64,000 nucleotides of DNA from the NCBI RefSeq assembly GCF_003856495.1, contig NZ_CP034118.1:1406001-1470000 (forward strand). The letters are read 5' to 3'. A program made the translations under genes and the position numbers. This document shows positions 50,582 to 60,984 of the stretch, piece after piece (within the stretch, counting starts at the first letter, position 1; every line of letters begins with the position of its first letter). Origin of the DNA: Staphylospora marina. GTDB taxonomy: Bacteria; Bacillota; Bacilli; Thermoactinomycetales; Thermoactinomycetaceae. The notes beneath the pieces were generated by a model. That model saw only the letters and a program-made list of their open reading frames with translations, made no database searches and was not told the origin of the DNA.

Positions 50582-51877
50582 TTACAGCGGCCTGACGAGG
50601 GAAACGGCGAAACGGTCCCAGCTGACATGCTCCCGCAACCGCTTGTTGATGTCGTCCACCCGAAGTTCCTCAAGAACGGGAATGATCCGGAACATGTCCG
50701 CCCCGTTGAAGCGATACCTGGTGAACTGGTTGGCGATCCATTCGGGAGAGTTGAGAGAGCGAAGCTGGGAGCCGATCGATTTCTTTCTCAATCGGTCAAA
50801 CGTTTGCGCGTCAATCCCTTTTTCCGTGAGAACACGAAATTCCCGGCGAATTCTTTCCAGCAGCGCGTCCGGGTCCCGGGTGTCTCCGCCCATCATCGAA
50901 AATCCGTACCCGTCCTCCAGTGTGTAATCGAAACCGAACGTTTCGTCAATCAATCCGTCATCATACAACGCCTGATACAAATCGGAGGAGGGACCGATCA
51001 ATGCCTCCAGCGCAATTTTTGTCGCCATCTCCTGTTTCAGCAGATCGTCCCCTTTCACCCCCGTCCGGCCGGAGGCCTCTTTGAATCCGAACAGGCACTT
51101 GGAAACTCCCACGGAAAGGCGCACTTCCCGCAAGGACTCGTTGACCTGATCCGGCTCCGACTCGAAGAAACGCCGGATCCGTGGCGGCGCTTCGAATGTC
51201 TTGGCCGCCTGGTTGTTCCTCACCAATTCCAGGATGTTCTCCGGATCCACCGGACCGACCACGAACAACAGCATGTTGGAGGGATGATAGAACGTTTCAT
51301 AACAGGTGTACAGGAGTTCCTTGGTGATGTCCGCGATGGATTCCACCGTGCCGGCAATGTCGATGCGAACGGGGTGATTCTTGTACATGGCTTCGATCAA
51401 GCCGAAATAGGAACGCCAGTCGGGATTGTCATCATACATGCGGATCTCCTGACCGATGATCCCTTTTTCCTTTTCGACGTTCTGGTCGGTGAAGTGAGGG
51501 GTTTGCACGAAATCGATGAGCGTTTTCAGGTTGTCTTCCACCCGGGAAGTGGCGGAAAACAGGTATGCCGTCCGCGTGAATGACGTGAATGCGTTGGCGG
51601 AAGCCCCTTGACGGGCAAATTCCTGAAACACGTCCGTCCCGGTCGGTTGTTCAAACATCTTGTGCTCCAGAAAATGGGCGATTCCGTCGGGAACCGTGAC
51701 TTTCTCCCCGTCTCCGACGGCAAACGTGTTGTCCACCGATCCAAAGCGGGTGGTGAACGTGGCATACGTCTTGTTGAAATCGGGTTTGGGCAGAATCACC
51801 ACTTCCAGCCCGTTGGGCAACGTGTCCATGTAAAGCGTTTCCGCCACCTGACGGTGTTCAATTTTTTGCATCGCCAT
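50582..51877 (-). CDS. ymfH: M16 family peptidase YmfH
   Basis: A 431-residue insulinase-like protein with the M16 zinc motif HFLEHKMFE (inverted HxxEH) and downstream glutamate in IIGQEIRMYDD. Pairs of such proteins form a clam-shell peptidase; in Bacillus, YmfF and YmfH are a pair. It overlaps ymfF by 20 nt. The substrate is unknown. Confidence 0.9.
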   Translation of the reverse strand: MAMQKIEHRQVAETLYMDTLPNGLEVVILPKPDFNKTYATFTTRFGSVDNTFAVGDGEKVTVPDGIAHFLEHKMFEQPTGTDVFQEFARQGASANAFTSFTRTAYLFSATSRVEDNLKTLIDFVQTPHFTDQNVEKEKGIIGQEIRMYDDNPDWRSYFGLIEAMYKNHPVRIDIAGTVESIADITKELLYTCYETFYHPSNMLLFVVGPVDPENILELVRNNQAAKTFEAPPRIRRFFESEPDQVNESLREVRLSVGVSKCLFGFKEASGRTGVKGDDLLKQEMATKIALEALIGPSSDLYQALYDDGLIDETFGFDYTLEDGYGFSMMGGDTRDPDALLERIRREFRVLTEKGIDAQTFDRLRKKSIGSQLRSLNSPEWIANQFTRYRFNGADMFRIIPVLEELRVDDINKRLREHVSWDRFAVSLVRPL

Positions 51878-53156
51878 CCCCCCCGCGATCCCTCAGAAAA
51901 TAGATCGTGTCCAGCTTCACTTTTTCGGCCACTCTTCGCACATCATCGATGCCGATCCGGTCGATGTCCGCAAGCAGCGCTTCCAGATCGCGCTCTTTCC
52001 CCGTCAGCACCGATTGATAGTGGAAATGCACGAGTTCATGGTTTCTGTCCTGTTGCTCGCGAAGCTGATTGGCCAGCGTGGCTTTGGTCTGTTCCATTTC
52101 CCGGTCGCTGATGTCACCGCGTCTCATGGCCTCGAGCTGCTCCCGGATGATCGAAACCGCCTTTTCGTAATTGCCGATCTCGATGCCGGAGTGAATCAGC
52201 ACGAGACCTTTGTGACTCTCCACCCGCGACGAACAATAGTAGGCAAGGCTGGCTCTTTCACGCACGTTCATGAACAGCTTGGAGTGGGGGAATCCTCCCA
52301 GAATTCCGTTGTAGACCAAGAGCGCCGGGTAGTCCGGGTCGCCCGCCGTCACTCCGGATCTGAGTCCGAGGTTGAGTTTGCCCTGAGTCACGTCCATCCG
52401 CTCGATGACGACCTTTTCCCCGGTGACGTCCTTTTGCACCGCTCCCCCAACCGGCGTGCCGCGCGGAACGGAGAAACGCTCCTCGAAACGCTCCCGGAAC
52501 CACTCTTCCGCTTCTTCCGCGGAGACATGACCGATGCAATAAAAGTCGACCGGACAGGAGTCGAGCATTTCCCGGTAATATGTAAACAGGTTTTTCGCGT
52601 CGATGGCATCAAGGTCTTCAATGCGACCGTACGGATGGAGAGCAAACGGTTCGTTCTCGCACATGGCTTCGATCATCCGCTGGGAGGAATAGCGGATCTT
52701 GTCATCTTTCAAGCTTTCAATCCGTTGCCGCAAGTTCTTTTTTTCCGATTCCACATATGAAGAGGGAAATGCATCTTGTTCCGTCGCCGGTGACAGAAGA
52801 ATCTGGCTGAAAAAATCAAGCCCCTCTCTGAGCAGAGGCGTTTGTTCCCTGAGAAATCGGTCATTGGCGATTTCCATCGACAGTTGAAGCAGATGATTTT
52901 CTCCCCGTTTGAACACGTCTCCGTACAAAGCGGCTCCGTACAATTCATCCAACCGACGCTTGAGTTTGACGGTGGAAGGACAAGCCGATGTCCCCCGTTG
53001 CAAAACATTCGGCAAAAGAGCCGTTTTGGTCACGGTCTCCGGGGAAAGTTTCTGCCGAATCACCACGGAGATCAGCGTGGTTTTGAATTTGGGGCTGGAG
53101 CAAACATGCAGCCGGGCCTGTCCCACCGGCACCGTCCGGAATTGAGCGTATGCCAC
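51858..53156 (-). CDS. ymfF: M16 family peptidase-like protein YmfF
   Basis: A 432-residue M16-fold protein. The HxxEH zinc motif is not present at the expected N-terminal place (LPNVLQRGTSACPST), as in other YmfF proteins, so it is probably the non-catalytic partner of YmfH. The C-terminal R/Y-type segment (GGFPHSKLFMNVRERASLAYYCSS) is preserved. GTG at 53156 follows GGAGAGGTGA. Confidence 0.88.
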   Translation of the reverse strand: MAYAQFRTVPVGQARLHVCSSPKFKTTLISVVIRQKLSPETVTKTALLPNVLQRGTSACPSTVKLKRRLDELYGAALYGDVFKRGENHLLQLSMEIANDRFLREQTPLLREGLDFFSQILLSPATEQDAFPSSYVESEKKNLRQRIESLKDDKIRYSSQRMIEAMCENEPFALHPYGRIEDLDAIDAKNLFTYYREMLDSCPVDFYCIGHVSAEEAEEWFRERFEERFSVPRGTPVGGAVQKDVTGEKVVIERMDVTQGKLNLGLRSGVTAGDPDYPALLVYNGILGGFPHSKLFMNVRERASLAYYCSSRVESHKGLVLIHSGIEIGNYEKAVSIIREQLEAMRRGDISDREMEQTKATLANQLREQQDRNHELVHFHYQSVLTGKERDLEALLADIDRIGIDDVRRVAEKVKLDTIYFLRDRGGDGDAKN

Positions 53157-53286
53157 GTCGTCACCTCTCCTTCGGGTTTGAGCGATGTACTTCCATTATA
53201 GACCAATCCAAATTGGTTGGAAACGAACCGTTGATCCCCCGATCGGGTGGTTTTTCCAAGGATAGTATGCGCAAATCGCGTCGAAA

Positions 53287-53319
53287 CAAAAAATCCCCGG
53301 CGTCCGAAGACTCCGGGGA
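53287..53319 (-). terminator. Terminator after the ABC importer operon
   Basis: TCCCCGG (53294-53300) and CCGGGGA (53313-53319), followed on the minus strand by ATTTTTTTG. It lies 7 nt past the second permease gene. Confidence 0.8.
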
Positions 53320-53326
53320 AATTTCC

Positions 53327-54262
53327 TTATCTGCTTCCTTTTTCGTACGGTTTTCCGATTGCCGCGGGAGCTTCCGCTTTGCCCACGAATCCGGCCAAGG
53401 CAAGGATGGTGAGCACATACGGAAGCATGCTCAGCACCTCGCTCGGAACCACTTTGGTCAGACCGATCAGCTGTCCGATGAGCGCCAAGGCAACGGAAAA
53501 TCCGAAGAAAGCCGCCGCACCGAGCACGCCGTACGGACGCCATTTGCCGAAGATGAGTGCCGCCAGGGCGATAAACCCCTGACCTGCCACCGTTCCCTGG
53601 TTGAATTCGCTGCCGATGGCGATGGACAGCCCGGCTCCTCCGATGGCCGCCAAGGCTCCGCTGATGATCACGGCAATATATCGCATGCCTGCCACACTGA
53701 TTCCGGCGGTTTCGGCGGCATGGGGATGCTCACCGACCGCCCTGAGACGCATGCCGAACGGAGTCCGGTAAAGCAGGAAGGATCCGACGATCACCACCAA
53801 AATGGCGATGTAGGTGGTGGGAAGCGCGTTGAACAGCGACGGCCCGAGCACGGGAATGTCGCCGAGGAGCGGAATTTTCACCGCTTCCAACTTGTTTAAC
53901 ACGACCGGCGTCTGACCGGCCCCATCATACAAATGCTTCACCAGATAGACGGACAAGCCGAGAGCCAAAAAGTTGATGGCCACGCCGCTGACCACTTGGT
54001 CCGCCTTGAACGTGACGGAAGCGACGGCATGGGGAACGGCGAGAATCATTCCCGCAAGCATGGCGAAAAGCAATCCCAACCAAGGGTTCCCGGTACCGAG
54101 CGTGGCAACGGCCGCGGTGAACGCACCGATGGTCATCAATCCTTCCAATCCGATGTTGACCACACCCGAACGCTCGGAAAACAGCCCTCCCATCGCCGCC
54201 AGAATGAGCGGAGTGGAATACAGCACCGTGGTGGTAAGAATGTTGGTGATCATGTCCGTCAT
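53327..54262 (-). CDS. Nucleoside-type ABC transporter permease (NupQ/YufQ-like)
   Basis: A 311-residue membrane protein with about eight helices, from ITNILTTTVLYSTPLILAAMGGLFSE; FSERSGVVNIGLEGLM and RAVGEHPHAAETAGI are typical of the BPD_transp_2 family that works with BMP lipoproteins. With the gene at 54259 it forms the membrane channel. It overlaps that gene by 4 nt. Confidence 0.9.
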   Translation of the reverse strand: MTDMITNILTTTVLYSTPLILAAMGGLFSERSGVVNIGLEGLMTIGAFTAAVATLGTGNPWLGLLFAMLAGMILAVPHAVASVTFKADQVVSGVAINFLALGLSVYLVKHLYDGAGQTPVVLNKLEAVKIPLLGDIPVLGPSLFNALPTTYIAILVVIVGSFLLYRTPFGMRLRAVGEHPHAAETAGISVAGMRYIAVIISGALAAIGGAGLSIAIGSEFNQGTVAGQGFIALAALIFGKWRPYGVLGAAAFFGFSVALALIGQLIGLTKVVPSEVLSMLPYVLTILALAGFVGKAEAPAAIGKPYEKGSR

Positions 54263-55329
54263 GCCTGGTCCCCCCCTTTCTTTCGGCGAAGAGCTTCAAG
54301 AATTTTTCCGGACACGTTGGCGGCCACGAACAGGATGATGGCGGCAAACACGATGCGGATCACTTCGAACGGAACCCCGGCCGCAAACTGCATGTTGCCG
54401 CCTCCGTACGTGAGCACGCCGAACAGGACGGCGGAAAGAATGACCCCCACCGGAGTGTTGGCTCCGAGCAGCGCCACGGCGATTCCGTCAAACCCGATCC
54501 CGTTGAAGGCATGTTGAATCGAAAGATAGCCGCTCGTTCCAAGTGCTTCCGTGCTGCCGGCAAGACCGGCGAACAAACCGGAAATCATCATGGACATCAC
54601 GATGTTGCGTTTCACGTTCATACCGGCATACTCAGCCGCAAGGGGATTGTGTCCCACCGCGCGCAACTCGTATCCCAACCGTGTGCGCCAAAGCAGCCAA
54701 TACATGAGCGCCGCGGCGATGAGAGCCACGAAAATGCCCAAATGAATTCGTGCCCTGTCAAACATTTCGGTCAGGAAGTCGGCGCGCAACATGGCGGCTT
54801 CGGGAATTTTCTCCGTGGAGTCCGCCCCTTCCGACAGGGAAGTCCGGATGAGCACATTGGACAGATAAAGGGCAATCCAGTTCATCATGATCGAGATGAT
54901 GACTTCATGAACACCGCGGGTCGCTTTCAGGATTCCGGGAACGGCTCCCCAGAGGGCTCCGGCCACACCGCCGAGAATCATCGCCACAATCATGTTCAGT
55001 CCGGGAGGAAGCGGCAGATACAAGGCGATGATGACCGCGACCAATTGACCGACGATGAACTGCCCCTCCACCCCGATGTTGAACAGACCGGTCCTGAATG
55101 CGATGGCAACGGCCAAACCGGTCAAGATCAGCGGAGAGATCGTCCGGATCGTTTCTCCCATGTCAAAAGGCTCGACGAGCGCGCTGATGAACAAGGCATT
55201 GTAAGCGGCAACGGGATTGTATCCGGAAGCGAGCATGGCGACGGCTCCCACCAACATGCCCAGCAAAATGGAAATGAGGGAAGTAACGGCCGTGGATTGT
55301 CGGTTGATCCCCGAAAGAAGTTTCTGCAT
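54259..55329 (-). CDS. Nucleoside-type ABC transporter permease (NupP/YufP-like)
   Basis: A 356-residue membrane protein starting MQKLLSGINRQSTAVTSLIS; GLFNIGVEGQFIVGQLVA and RAVGHNPLAAEYAGMNVKRN are family motifs. ATG at 55329 follows GGGAGGTGAACTGAGG, only 2 nt from the ATPase stop. The open frame upstream to 55413 lies in the ATPase gene and is not used. Confidence 0.9.
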   Translation of the reverse strand: MQKLLSGINRQSTAVTSLISILLGMLVGAVAMLASGYNPVAAYNALFISALVEPFDMGETIRTISPLILTGLAVAIAFRTGLFNIGVEGQFIVGQLVAVIIALYLPLPPGLNMIVAMILGGVAGALWGAVPGILKATRGVHEVIISIMMNWIALYLSNVLIRTSLSEGADSTEKIPEAAMLRADFLTEMFDRARIHLGIFVALIAAALMYWLLWRTRLGYELRAVGHNPLAAEYAGMNVKRNIVMSMMISGLFAGLAGSTEALGTSGYLSIQHAFNGIGFDGIAVALLGANTPVGVILSAVLFGVLTYGGGNMQFAAGVPFEVIRIVFAAIILFVAANVSGKILEALRRKKGGDQA

Positions 55330-55331
55330 CC

Positions 55332-56852
55332 TCAGTTCACCTCCCGTTTCCGGAAGCTTCCCGCCATCAGAAGACCCAATTCCTCTTCGGTCGTCTCTTT
55401 GGGATCGACCCATCCGACGATTTTTCCTTCATAGATGACGGCAATCCGGTCCGACAATTTCATGATCTCATCCAGCTCGAAGGAGACGAGCAACACGGCC
55501 TTCCCTTTGTCCCGCTGCTCCACCAGACGGCGATGAATGAACTCGATCGCACCCACATCCAGGCCTCGCGTGGGTTGTGCGGCGATCAGAAAATCCGGAT
55601 CCCGGTCCACTTCGCGGGCGATGATCGCTTTCTGCTGGTTTCCCCCGGACAATGCCCGGATCGGGACATGTTCGCTCGGAGTGCGAACATCATATTCCTC
55701 GATCAGTTTATTGGCGTATTTGTGCACTTCCTCGAAACGGATGGACCATCCCTTGGAAAACGGGGGTTTGTAATAGGATTGAAGCACCATGTTTTCGCTG
55801 ACGGTGAAGTCGAGAACAAGCCCCCGCTTGTGGCGGTCTTCCGGAATGTGTCCCACTCCGGACTCCGTGACCTGCCGCGGCTTGAAACGGGTGATGTCAT
55901 TTCCCCTGAGACGGATGGTTCCGGATTCCGGGGATCTCAACCCGGTGATCGCCTCGATGAGCTCGGACTGGCCGTTTCCGTCCACACCGGCAAGCCCCAC
56001 GATCTCCCCGGATCGGACCTCGAGATCCAGCCCGCGAACCACATCCACCCCGCGCGCGTCCCGAACCACCAGGTTTTCCACTTGCAAAACGGGCTCACCC
56101 GGACGGGATTCCGTCTTGTTCACCTGGAAGGAAACTTCCCGTCCCACCATCAGGGCGGCAAGTTCATTTTCATCCGTATCGTTCACGTCGACGGTGGTGA
56201 TCACCTTGCCGCGGCGAATCACGGTCACCCGGTCACACGTGCGCATGATCTCTTTCAGTTTGTGCGTGATGAAAATGATTGTCTTGCCTTCCCGGACAAG
56301 ATTTTTCATAATTTCGATCAATTCGTCGATTTCCTGGGGCGTGAGCACGGCAGTCGGCTCGTCAAAAATGAGAATGTCTGCACCGCGGTACAACGTTTTC
56401 AGGATCTCCACCCGTTGTTGCATCCCGACGGAAATATCGGCAACCAGCGCCCTTGGATCCACCTTGAGACCATATTGATCCGACAAGCGGGAAATCTCCC
56501 GTTCCGCCCGCTTCAGGTCAAGAATCCCGTTTCTGGACCGTTCATCCCCGAGAATGATGTTTTCGGTCACCGTGAACGGCTGAACCAGCATGAAATGTTG
56601 GTGAACCATCCCGATTCCCAACCTGTTGGCATCGGTGGGTCCGTTGATGGTCACCGGTTTCCCTTTGATGCGAATCTCGCCTTCGTCCGGCTGATACAGA
56701 CCGAACAAAATGTTCATCAGTGTGGATTTCCCGGCCCCGTTTTCCCCCAGGAGTGCGTGAATCTCCCCCTGGCGAACGGACAAATGAACATTGTCATTGG
56801 CCACGATGCCGGGAAACCGCTTGGTGATCCCGACCATTTCCACGACATTCAC
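55332..56852 (-). CDS. Nucleoside-type ABC transporter ATP-binding protein (NupO/YufO-like)
   Basis: A 506-residue protein with two tandem ABC domains. The first has GENGAGKSTLMNILFG and DEPTAVLTPQEI. The second has a degenerate P-loop (GVDGNGQSELIEAITG) and LSGGNQQKAIIAREV. This asymmetry is normal for sugar/nucleoside importers of this type. It energises the two permeases downstream. Confidence 0.93.
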   Translation of the reverse strand: MNVVEMVGITKRFPGIVANDNVHLSVRQGEIHALLGENGAGKSTLMNILFGLYQPDEGEIRIKGKPVTINGPTDANRLGIGMVHQHFMLVQPFTVTENIILGDERSRNGILDLKRAEREISRLSDQYGLKVDPRALVADISVGMQQRVEILKTLYRGADILIFDEPTAVLTPQEIDELIEIMKNLVREGKTIIFITHKLKEIMRTCDRVTVIRRGKVITTVDVNDTDENELAALMVGREVSFQVNKTESRPGEPVLQVENLVVRDARGVDVVRGLDLEVRSGEIVGLAGVDGNGQSELIEAITGLRSPESGTIRLRGNDITRFKPRQVTESGVGHIPEDRHKRGLVLDFTVSENMVLQSYYKPPFSKGWSIRFEEVHKYANKLIEEYDVRTPSEHVPIRALSGGNQQKAIIAREVDRDPDFLIAAQPTRGLDVGAIEFIHRRLVEQRDKGKAVLLVSFELDEIMKLSDRIAVIYEGKIVGWVDPKETTEEELGLLMAGSFRKREVN

Positions 56853-57076
56853 ACGCGATCCCCCCTTCAGCGTTGGTTGAAAGGCGCATGCCGACCGGTC
56901 TTTTCAACATGAGGATGATTTCTCCGTCCGCAAAGTGAACGCTTTCAGGATGGAATCAAAAAGCCCGCGCGGCCGATGCCTTTCCAAACTCCTTATTCAT
57001 TAACATGGTTTAAGACACGTGCAGACTATAAGTATACATGAGATGTTTGGAAAATCAAAGACTTTGCATCACAATC
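56853..57076. other. Intergenic region between BMP lipoprotein and ATPase genes
   Basis: With the terminator after it, this 276-nt gap separates the BMP gene from the ATPase. No gene, clear promoter or riboswitch was seen. An A/T-rich block near 57000-57050 could hold a promoter for the ATPase operon. Confidence 0.4.
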
Positions 57077-57100
57077 AAAAAGGTCGGCACATGGCCGACC
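57077..57100 (-). terminator. Terminator after the BMP lipoprotein gene
   Basis: GGTCGGC (57082-57088) and GCCGACC (57094-57100) with an A-run before it on plus (T-run on minus). The binding protein is made in excess of the transporter in many such operons, and a partial terminator here would fit that. Confidence 0.7.
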
Positions 57101-57128
57101 CGTTGTTGTTCATTCTCGGGCGAACGGT

Positions 57129-58166
57129 TCATTGCAGCTTGAAGGAAGCCGCTTCTTCCATCGTCGCCGGAACCTTGATTTCGCCCTTCACGATCTTCTC
57201 TTTCAGTTCTTCCACTTTGTTCAGGACATCCTGAGAAATGTGGTTGCTCTTCACGAAATCCACGCCGCCTTCTTTGAGGCCCAATTCGATCTGGGTCCCC
57301 GGCTTCAGCGTGCCTTCCTTGAGTTGTTTGGTCACGTCAAACACGGCAACGTCCACTTTTTTCACCATGGAGGTCAGGGTGTGATCCGGAGCCAGTTTGG
57401 ATTGGTCCATGTCCACCCCGATCGCCCAGAATTTTCCTTGCTCCCGGGTTTTCACTTCATCAAACAGGCCTTTGCCCACACCGCCGGAAGCATGGAAGAT
57501 CACGTCAACACCGCTGTTGTACATGTTTTGCGCCAAGGAGCGTCCTTTGGTCGCATCGGTGAAGCTTTCCGCATAGGCGGCCGTCACGGTTGCATTCGGG
57601 TTGACCGCCTTCACGCCGGCGGTGAAACCGGCTTCAAATTTCTTGATCAGCGGAGAGGTGATTCCTCCGATGAAGCCCACTTTGTTCGATTTGGTGGTCA
57701 ATCCGGCGATGACACCCACCAGGAAAGAGCCTTCCTCTTCCTTGAAGGTGACCGCGGTCACGTTGCCCGGGATGTTTCCACCCAGGTTGCTGTCCACGAT
57801 GCCGAATTGAGCGTTCGGGAACTGGGCAGCCACTTCCGGAATGGCCTTTTCAAATTTGAATCCGACGGCCCAGGTGATGTCGGCCTTGTCGTTTTTGGCC
57901 ATTTTCGTCAGGTTGGGAATGTAGTCTTCATCCCGTTTGGATTCCAGCGCCTTGATGGTGGCACCCAATTCACTTTCCGTCCGTTTGATCCCTTCCCAGG
58001 CGGTCTGGTTGAACGATTCGTCATTCAGCCCGCCGGTATCGGTGACCATACCGACTTTGAAGTCGCCTTCGCCGGTGCCGCCGGTGTTTTCATTTTGACC
58101 GGAGCAACCCACTGCCGCAATCAACACGGCGGAGAGAAGAAGCGCAACCCACGACTTCTTGCTCAT
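57129..58166 (-). CDS. BMP family (PnrA-like) substrate-binding lipoprotein (NupN/YufN-like)
   Basis: A 345-residue lipoprotein: signal KKSWVALLLSAVLIAAVGC with the lipobox Cys at 21. Mature features are GMVTDTGGLNDESFNQTAWEG, AVGFKFEKAI and HASGGVGKGLFDEV, typical of basic membrane protein/PnrA purine-nucleoside receptors. It delivers substrate to the importer encoded downstream. Nucleoside specificity is inferred from the family. Confidence 0.92.
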   Translation of the reverse strand: MSKKSWVALLLSAVLIAAVGCSGQNENTGGTGEGDFKVGMVTDTGGLNDESFNQTAWEGIKRTESELGATIKALESKRDEDYIPNLTKMAKNDKADITWAVGFKFEKAIPEVAAQFPNAQFGIVDSNLGGNIPGNVTAVTFKEEEGSFLVGVIAGLTTKSNKVGFIGGITSPLIKKFEAGFTAGVKAVNPNATVTAAYAESFTDATKGRSLAQNMYNSGVDVIFHASGGVGKGLFDEVKTREQGKFWAIGVDMDQSKLAPDHTLTSMVKKVDVAVFDVTKQLKEGTLKPGTQIELGLKEGGVDFVKSNHISQDVLNKVEELKEKIVKGEIKVPATMEEAASFKLQ

Positions 58167-58349
58167 TTGCTGATTTCCCCCTTGTGAGTGAGATCATTGC
58201 TGTTGACGGACCGACGGGAATCTTGCCGGAAGCGGATCCCGAGACCGGAGCCGGGTATGTATGGGATCAGGCTCGTCCAATGTCCCGAAGGATTCATGCA
58301 AATTTCAGCAAAAATTCGCGGTCCATACAAAGTTATACCATGGGCACCT

Positions 58350-60698
58350 CTATTTGGCCACTGTTTTGTTTCCTTCATACTGCTCCAACGTCATCAGCAC
58401 TTCCCTCGGTTTGCTTCCTTCGGGCGGACCGACGATTCCGTTGGCCTCCATCATGTCGATCAGCCTGGCCGCCCGGGTGTATCCCACGCGGAGGCGACGC
58501 TGCAGGAGCGAGACGGAAGCCGTTTTGGCTTCCAAGACCAGCTTGACCGCTTGCGGATACAATTCATCGTCCATGACAACGCCCGAATCGGGATCGGTGC
58601 TGACCGGAATCATCTCCTCATGGTATTGCGGTTCGAGTTGCTTCTTCACAAAGTGTACCACCGCTTCCACTTCCTTATCCGACAAAAACGCACCTTGGAC
58701 GCGAATCGGTTTGGCCGCGCCCACGGGCAAATACAGCATGTCTCCTCGTCCCAGGAGTTTTTCCGCACCGCCCATGTCCAGGATGGTTCGTGAATCGGCC
58801 TGGGAGGAAACGGCAAAGGCAATGCGTGTGGGGATGTTTGCTTTGATCACCCCGGTGATCACGTCCACGGACGGGCGCTGCGTGGCGATGATGAGATGGA
58901 TGCCCGCCGCGCGCGCCATTTGCGCCAACCGGCAAATCGCGTCCTCCACGTCGGATGGCGCCACCATCATGAGGTCGGCGAGCTCGTCAATGATCACGAC
59001 GATGTACGGCAAAGGTTTTTTCTCCGGTTGATCCTGTTCCGCCAGCCACTGGTTGTACCGCTCGATGTCACGAACTCCGCTTTTGGCGAACAGTTCATAC
59101 CGTTTCTCCATTTCCGCGACCACTTTTTTCAGTGCCACGGAGGCTTTTCGGGGATTGGTCACCACCGGCACCAGCAAATGGGGAATGCCGTTGTACACGT
59201 TCAATTCGACCATCTTCGGATCAATCATCATCAGTTTCACTTCATCCGGACGCGATTTGTACAGCAAACTGGTGATGATGGCGTTGATGCAGACGCTTTT
59301 TCCGGAGCCGGTCGACCCCGCCACCAAGAGATGCGGCATCTTGGCCAGATCCGCAATGACCGGTGTACCGTAGATGTCGCGTCCCAGACCGATGCAAAGC
59401 CTGGAGGGGTGAGAGAGGAATTCGGCGCTTTCCAGCACTTCCCGAAGCCCCACCATGGCCGTTTCGCTGTTCGGAACTTCGATCCCCACCGCCGGTTTGC
59501 CGGGAATCGGTGCTTCGATGCGAATCGCTTTCGCAGCCAGTGCCAGTGCGATGTCATCGGTCAAACTGACGATCCGGCTCACTTTCACTCCTTCTTCCGG
59601 CTCGATTTCATATCGCGTCACCGCCGGACCGCGATGAATGCCGGTCACCGTGGCCTTCACTCCGAAGCTGGCCAACTTTTTCACCAAGGTATCGGCGCTT
59701 TTTTGCATCTCCGACTGATCGGCAAGAGGCCGGTTTTTCGACCGGGAAAGAAGCGCCAGAGGAGGCATGAGGTAGTGATCCAGGTTGTCATCCGTCCGAA
59801 ACTTGACGTCCATCGCATCTTCGCGTCCCGTTGCCTCCGGGGGATTCCCTCCCTGGCCACGCTCCGTCCGTTCCGTGGACTCCCGTTCGTCGGGAACGGG
59901 CTGTTCCAGAGGAAGCTTCATCTGAAGAACGCGCGGAATCTCTGCATCATCCGGAGGACCCGATTGAGCGGCGAAATCGTAGATGACGGGTTCCGGCACC
60001 GTTTCCCGGCTGACCGATTCCGCCGGGGATTTGCGCCTGGTGCGTTTCCGGGATCCGGAAGCTCCTTTTTCGGCCCGTTTCAACAGTTGTCCCGTCAGCC
60101 ATGCTTTCACTTCCCGCTTCCGGGATTTGAAAAATTGTTTCCCCTTGTCCGCGGCGGACACAAACGAAACATCGGCGATGAGCAAAATCCCGCTGATAAG
60201 CACCGCTCCAAGCATGATCAGCGTGCCGGTGTCATCGAAGAGGAAATGGAGAATCGCATACATGAAAGCACCGAGCATTCCGCTTCCGACATCCATGGGG
60301 TAGGCGGACGTGCGCTGCACCCAGAGATCGGACCAGGTTGTGTCAACGATTCCCGCCCCTTGCGGCAATCCGCCGTAGGACAGGTGATGGTTGAACGTGA
60401 GCACCGCCATCAGGCACATGATCACCCCGACTCCCCGGGGCGTCCATTTCCCCGGCCATTTCCGGTGAATCATGACATGAACGGCCAACCAGATTCCGAT
60501 CAGCGGAATCACAAAATCGAAAGTCCCCACCAGAAACCGGGACACAAACGCAAGATTCCGTCCGATGGCGCCGTAACTGGCGAGGGTGATGAGCGACAGG
60601 GCCAGCAAGCTGATTCCGTAAATCTCGAACAGGATCTCGTTTTTCAACTGTTCCGTACGGGCAGAATGTTTCTTCTTTTGTTTGCTCATCGGATTCAT
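58350..60698 (-). CDS. ftsK: DNA translocase FtsK/SpoIIIE
   Basis: From the ATG at 60698 the protein has 782 residues: four to five N-terminal helices ([19 protein letters not shown] onward), a variable linker (about 190-330), and the motor with [30 protein letters not shown] and [12 protein letters not shown]-terminal gamma winged-helix domain ([24 protein letters not shown]) reads DNA polarity. By synteny it is SpoIIIE, which pumps the chromosome into the forespore. An ATG three codons later (60689) has the better ribosome spacing. Confidence 0.95.
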   Translation of the reverse strand: MNPMSKQKKKHSARTEQLKNEILFEIYGISLLALSLITLASYGAIGRNLAFVSRFLVGTFDFVIPLIGIWLAVHVMIHRKWPGKWTPRGVGVIMCLMAVLTFNHHLSYGGLPQGAGIVDTTWSDLWVQRTSAYPMDVGSGMLGAFMYAILHFLFDDTGTLIMLGAVLISGILLIADVSFVSAADKGKQFFKSRKREVKAWLTGQLLKRAEKGASGSRKRTRRKSPAESVSRETVPEPVIYDFAAQSGPPDDAEIPRVLQMKLPLEQPVPDERESTERTERGQGGNPPEATGREDAMDVKFRTDDNLDHYLMPPLALLSRSKNRPLADQSEMQKSADTLVKKLASFGVKATVTGIHRGPAVTRYEIEPEEGVKVSRIVSLTDDIALALAAKAIRIEAPIPGKPAVGIEVPNSETAMVGLREVLESAEFLSHPSRLCIGLGRDIYGTPVIADLAKMPHLLVAGSTGSGKSVCINAIITSLLYKSRPDEVKLMMIDPKMVELNVYNGIPHLLVPVVTNPRKASVALKKVVAEMEKRYELFAKSGVRDIERYNQWLAEQDQPEKKPLPYIVVIIDELADLMMVAPSDVEDAICRLAQMARAAGIHLIIATQRPSVDVITGVIKANIPTRIAFAVSSQADSRTILDMGGAEKLLGRGDMLYLPVGAAKPIRVQGAFLSDKEVEAVVHFVKKQLEPQYHEEMIPVSTDPDSGVVMDDELYPQAVKLVLEAKTASVSLLQRRLRVGYTRAARLIDMMEANGIVGPPEGSKPREVLMTLEQYEGNKTVAK

Positions 60699-60724
60699 CA
60701 CCTTTTCACCCGTCAATCAACCTC

Positions 60725-60753
60725 ATTATAGCATGGAAATGATCGCCAGAAAA
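60725..60753 (-). promoter_or_regulatory. Possible promoter of ftsK/spoIIIE
   Basis: Minus strand: TATAAT 27 nt before the start, with TTTTCT at 17 nt as a weak -35. A terminator immediately upstream makes an own promoter plausible. Confidence 0.4.
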
Positions 60754-60776
60754 AAAACGCCCTCAAATTTCGGGCG
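60750..60776 (-). terminator. Terminator after ylzJ
   Basis: CGCCC (60758-60762) and GGGCG (60772-60776) with loop TCAAATTTC, followed on the minus strand by at least eight T. It overlaps the last codons of ylzJ. Confidence 0.75.
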
Positions 60777-60984
60777 CAAACGTGACTTTCCGTCCGGGTT
60801 GAAAACGGGGATTCAGATAATCCGCCGGATTCGCCGAAAGCAGCCGTTCAATGACGGCTTCCCCCCGGTCGGTTCTTCGAATTTGCAATTTCACCCCGTC
60901 GATGACGCATTCCTCCACCGTCGATTTTGCCGAAGGACCGCTCAGCCACGTCCATTCGGCAGGCATGACGGAGTAGTGAATCAT
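60763..60984 (-). CDS. ylzJ: YlzJ-like protein
   Basis: A 73-residue protein ([14 protein letters not shown], ...[32 protein letters not shown]) that matches the small YlzJ family encoded between tepA and spoIIIE in Bacillales. Function unknown. It overlaps the tepA end by 4 nt. Confidence 0.85.
   Translation of the reverse strand: MIHYSVMPAEWTWLSGPSAKSTVEECVIDGVKLQIRRTDRGEAVIERLLSANPADYLNPRFQPGRKVTFAPEI

Noticed and set aside
58167-58349. Purine riboswitch before the BMP lipoprotein gene
   Set aside because: The leader lacks the conserved purine-aptamer core and a switching terminator.
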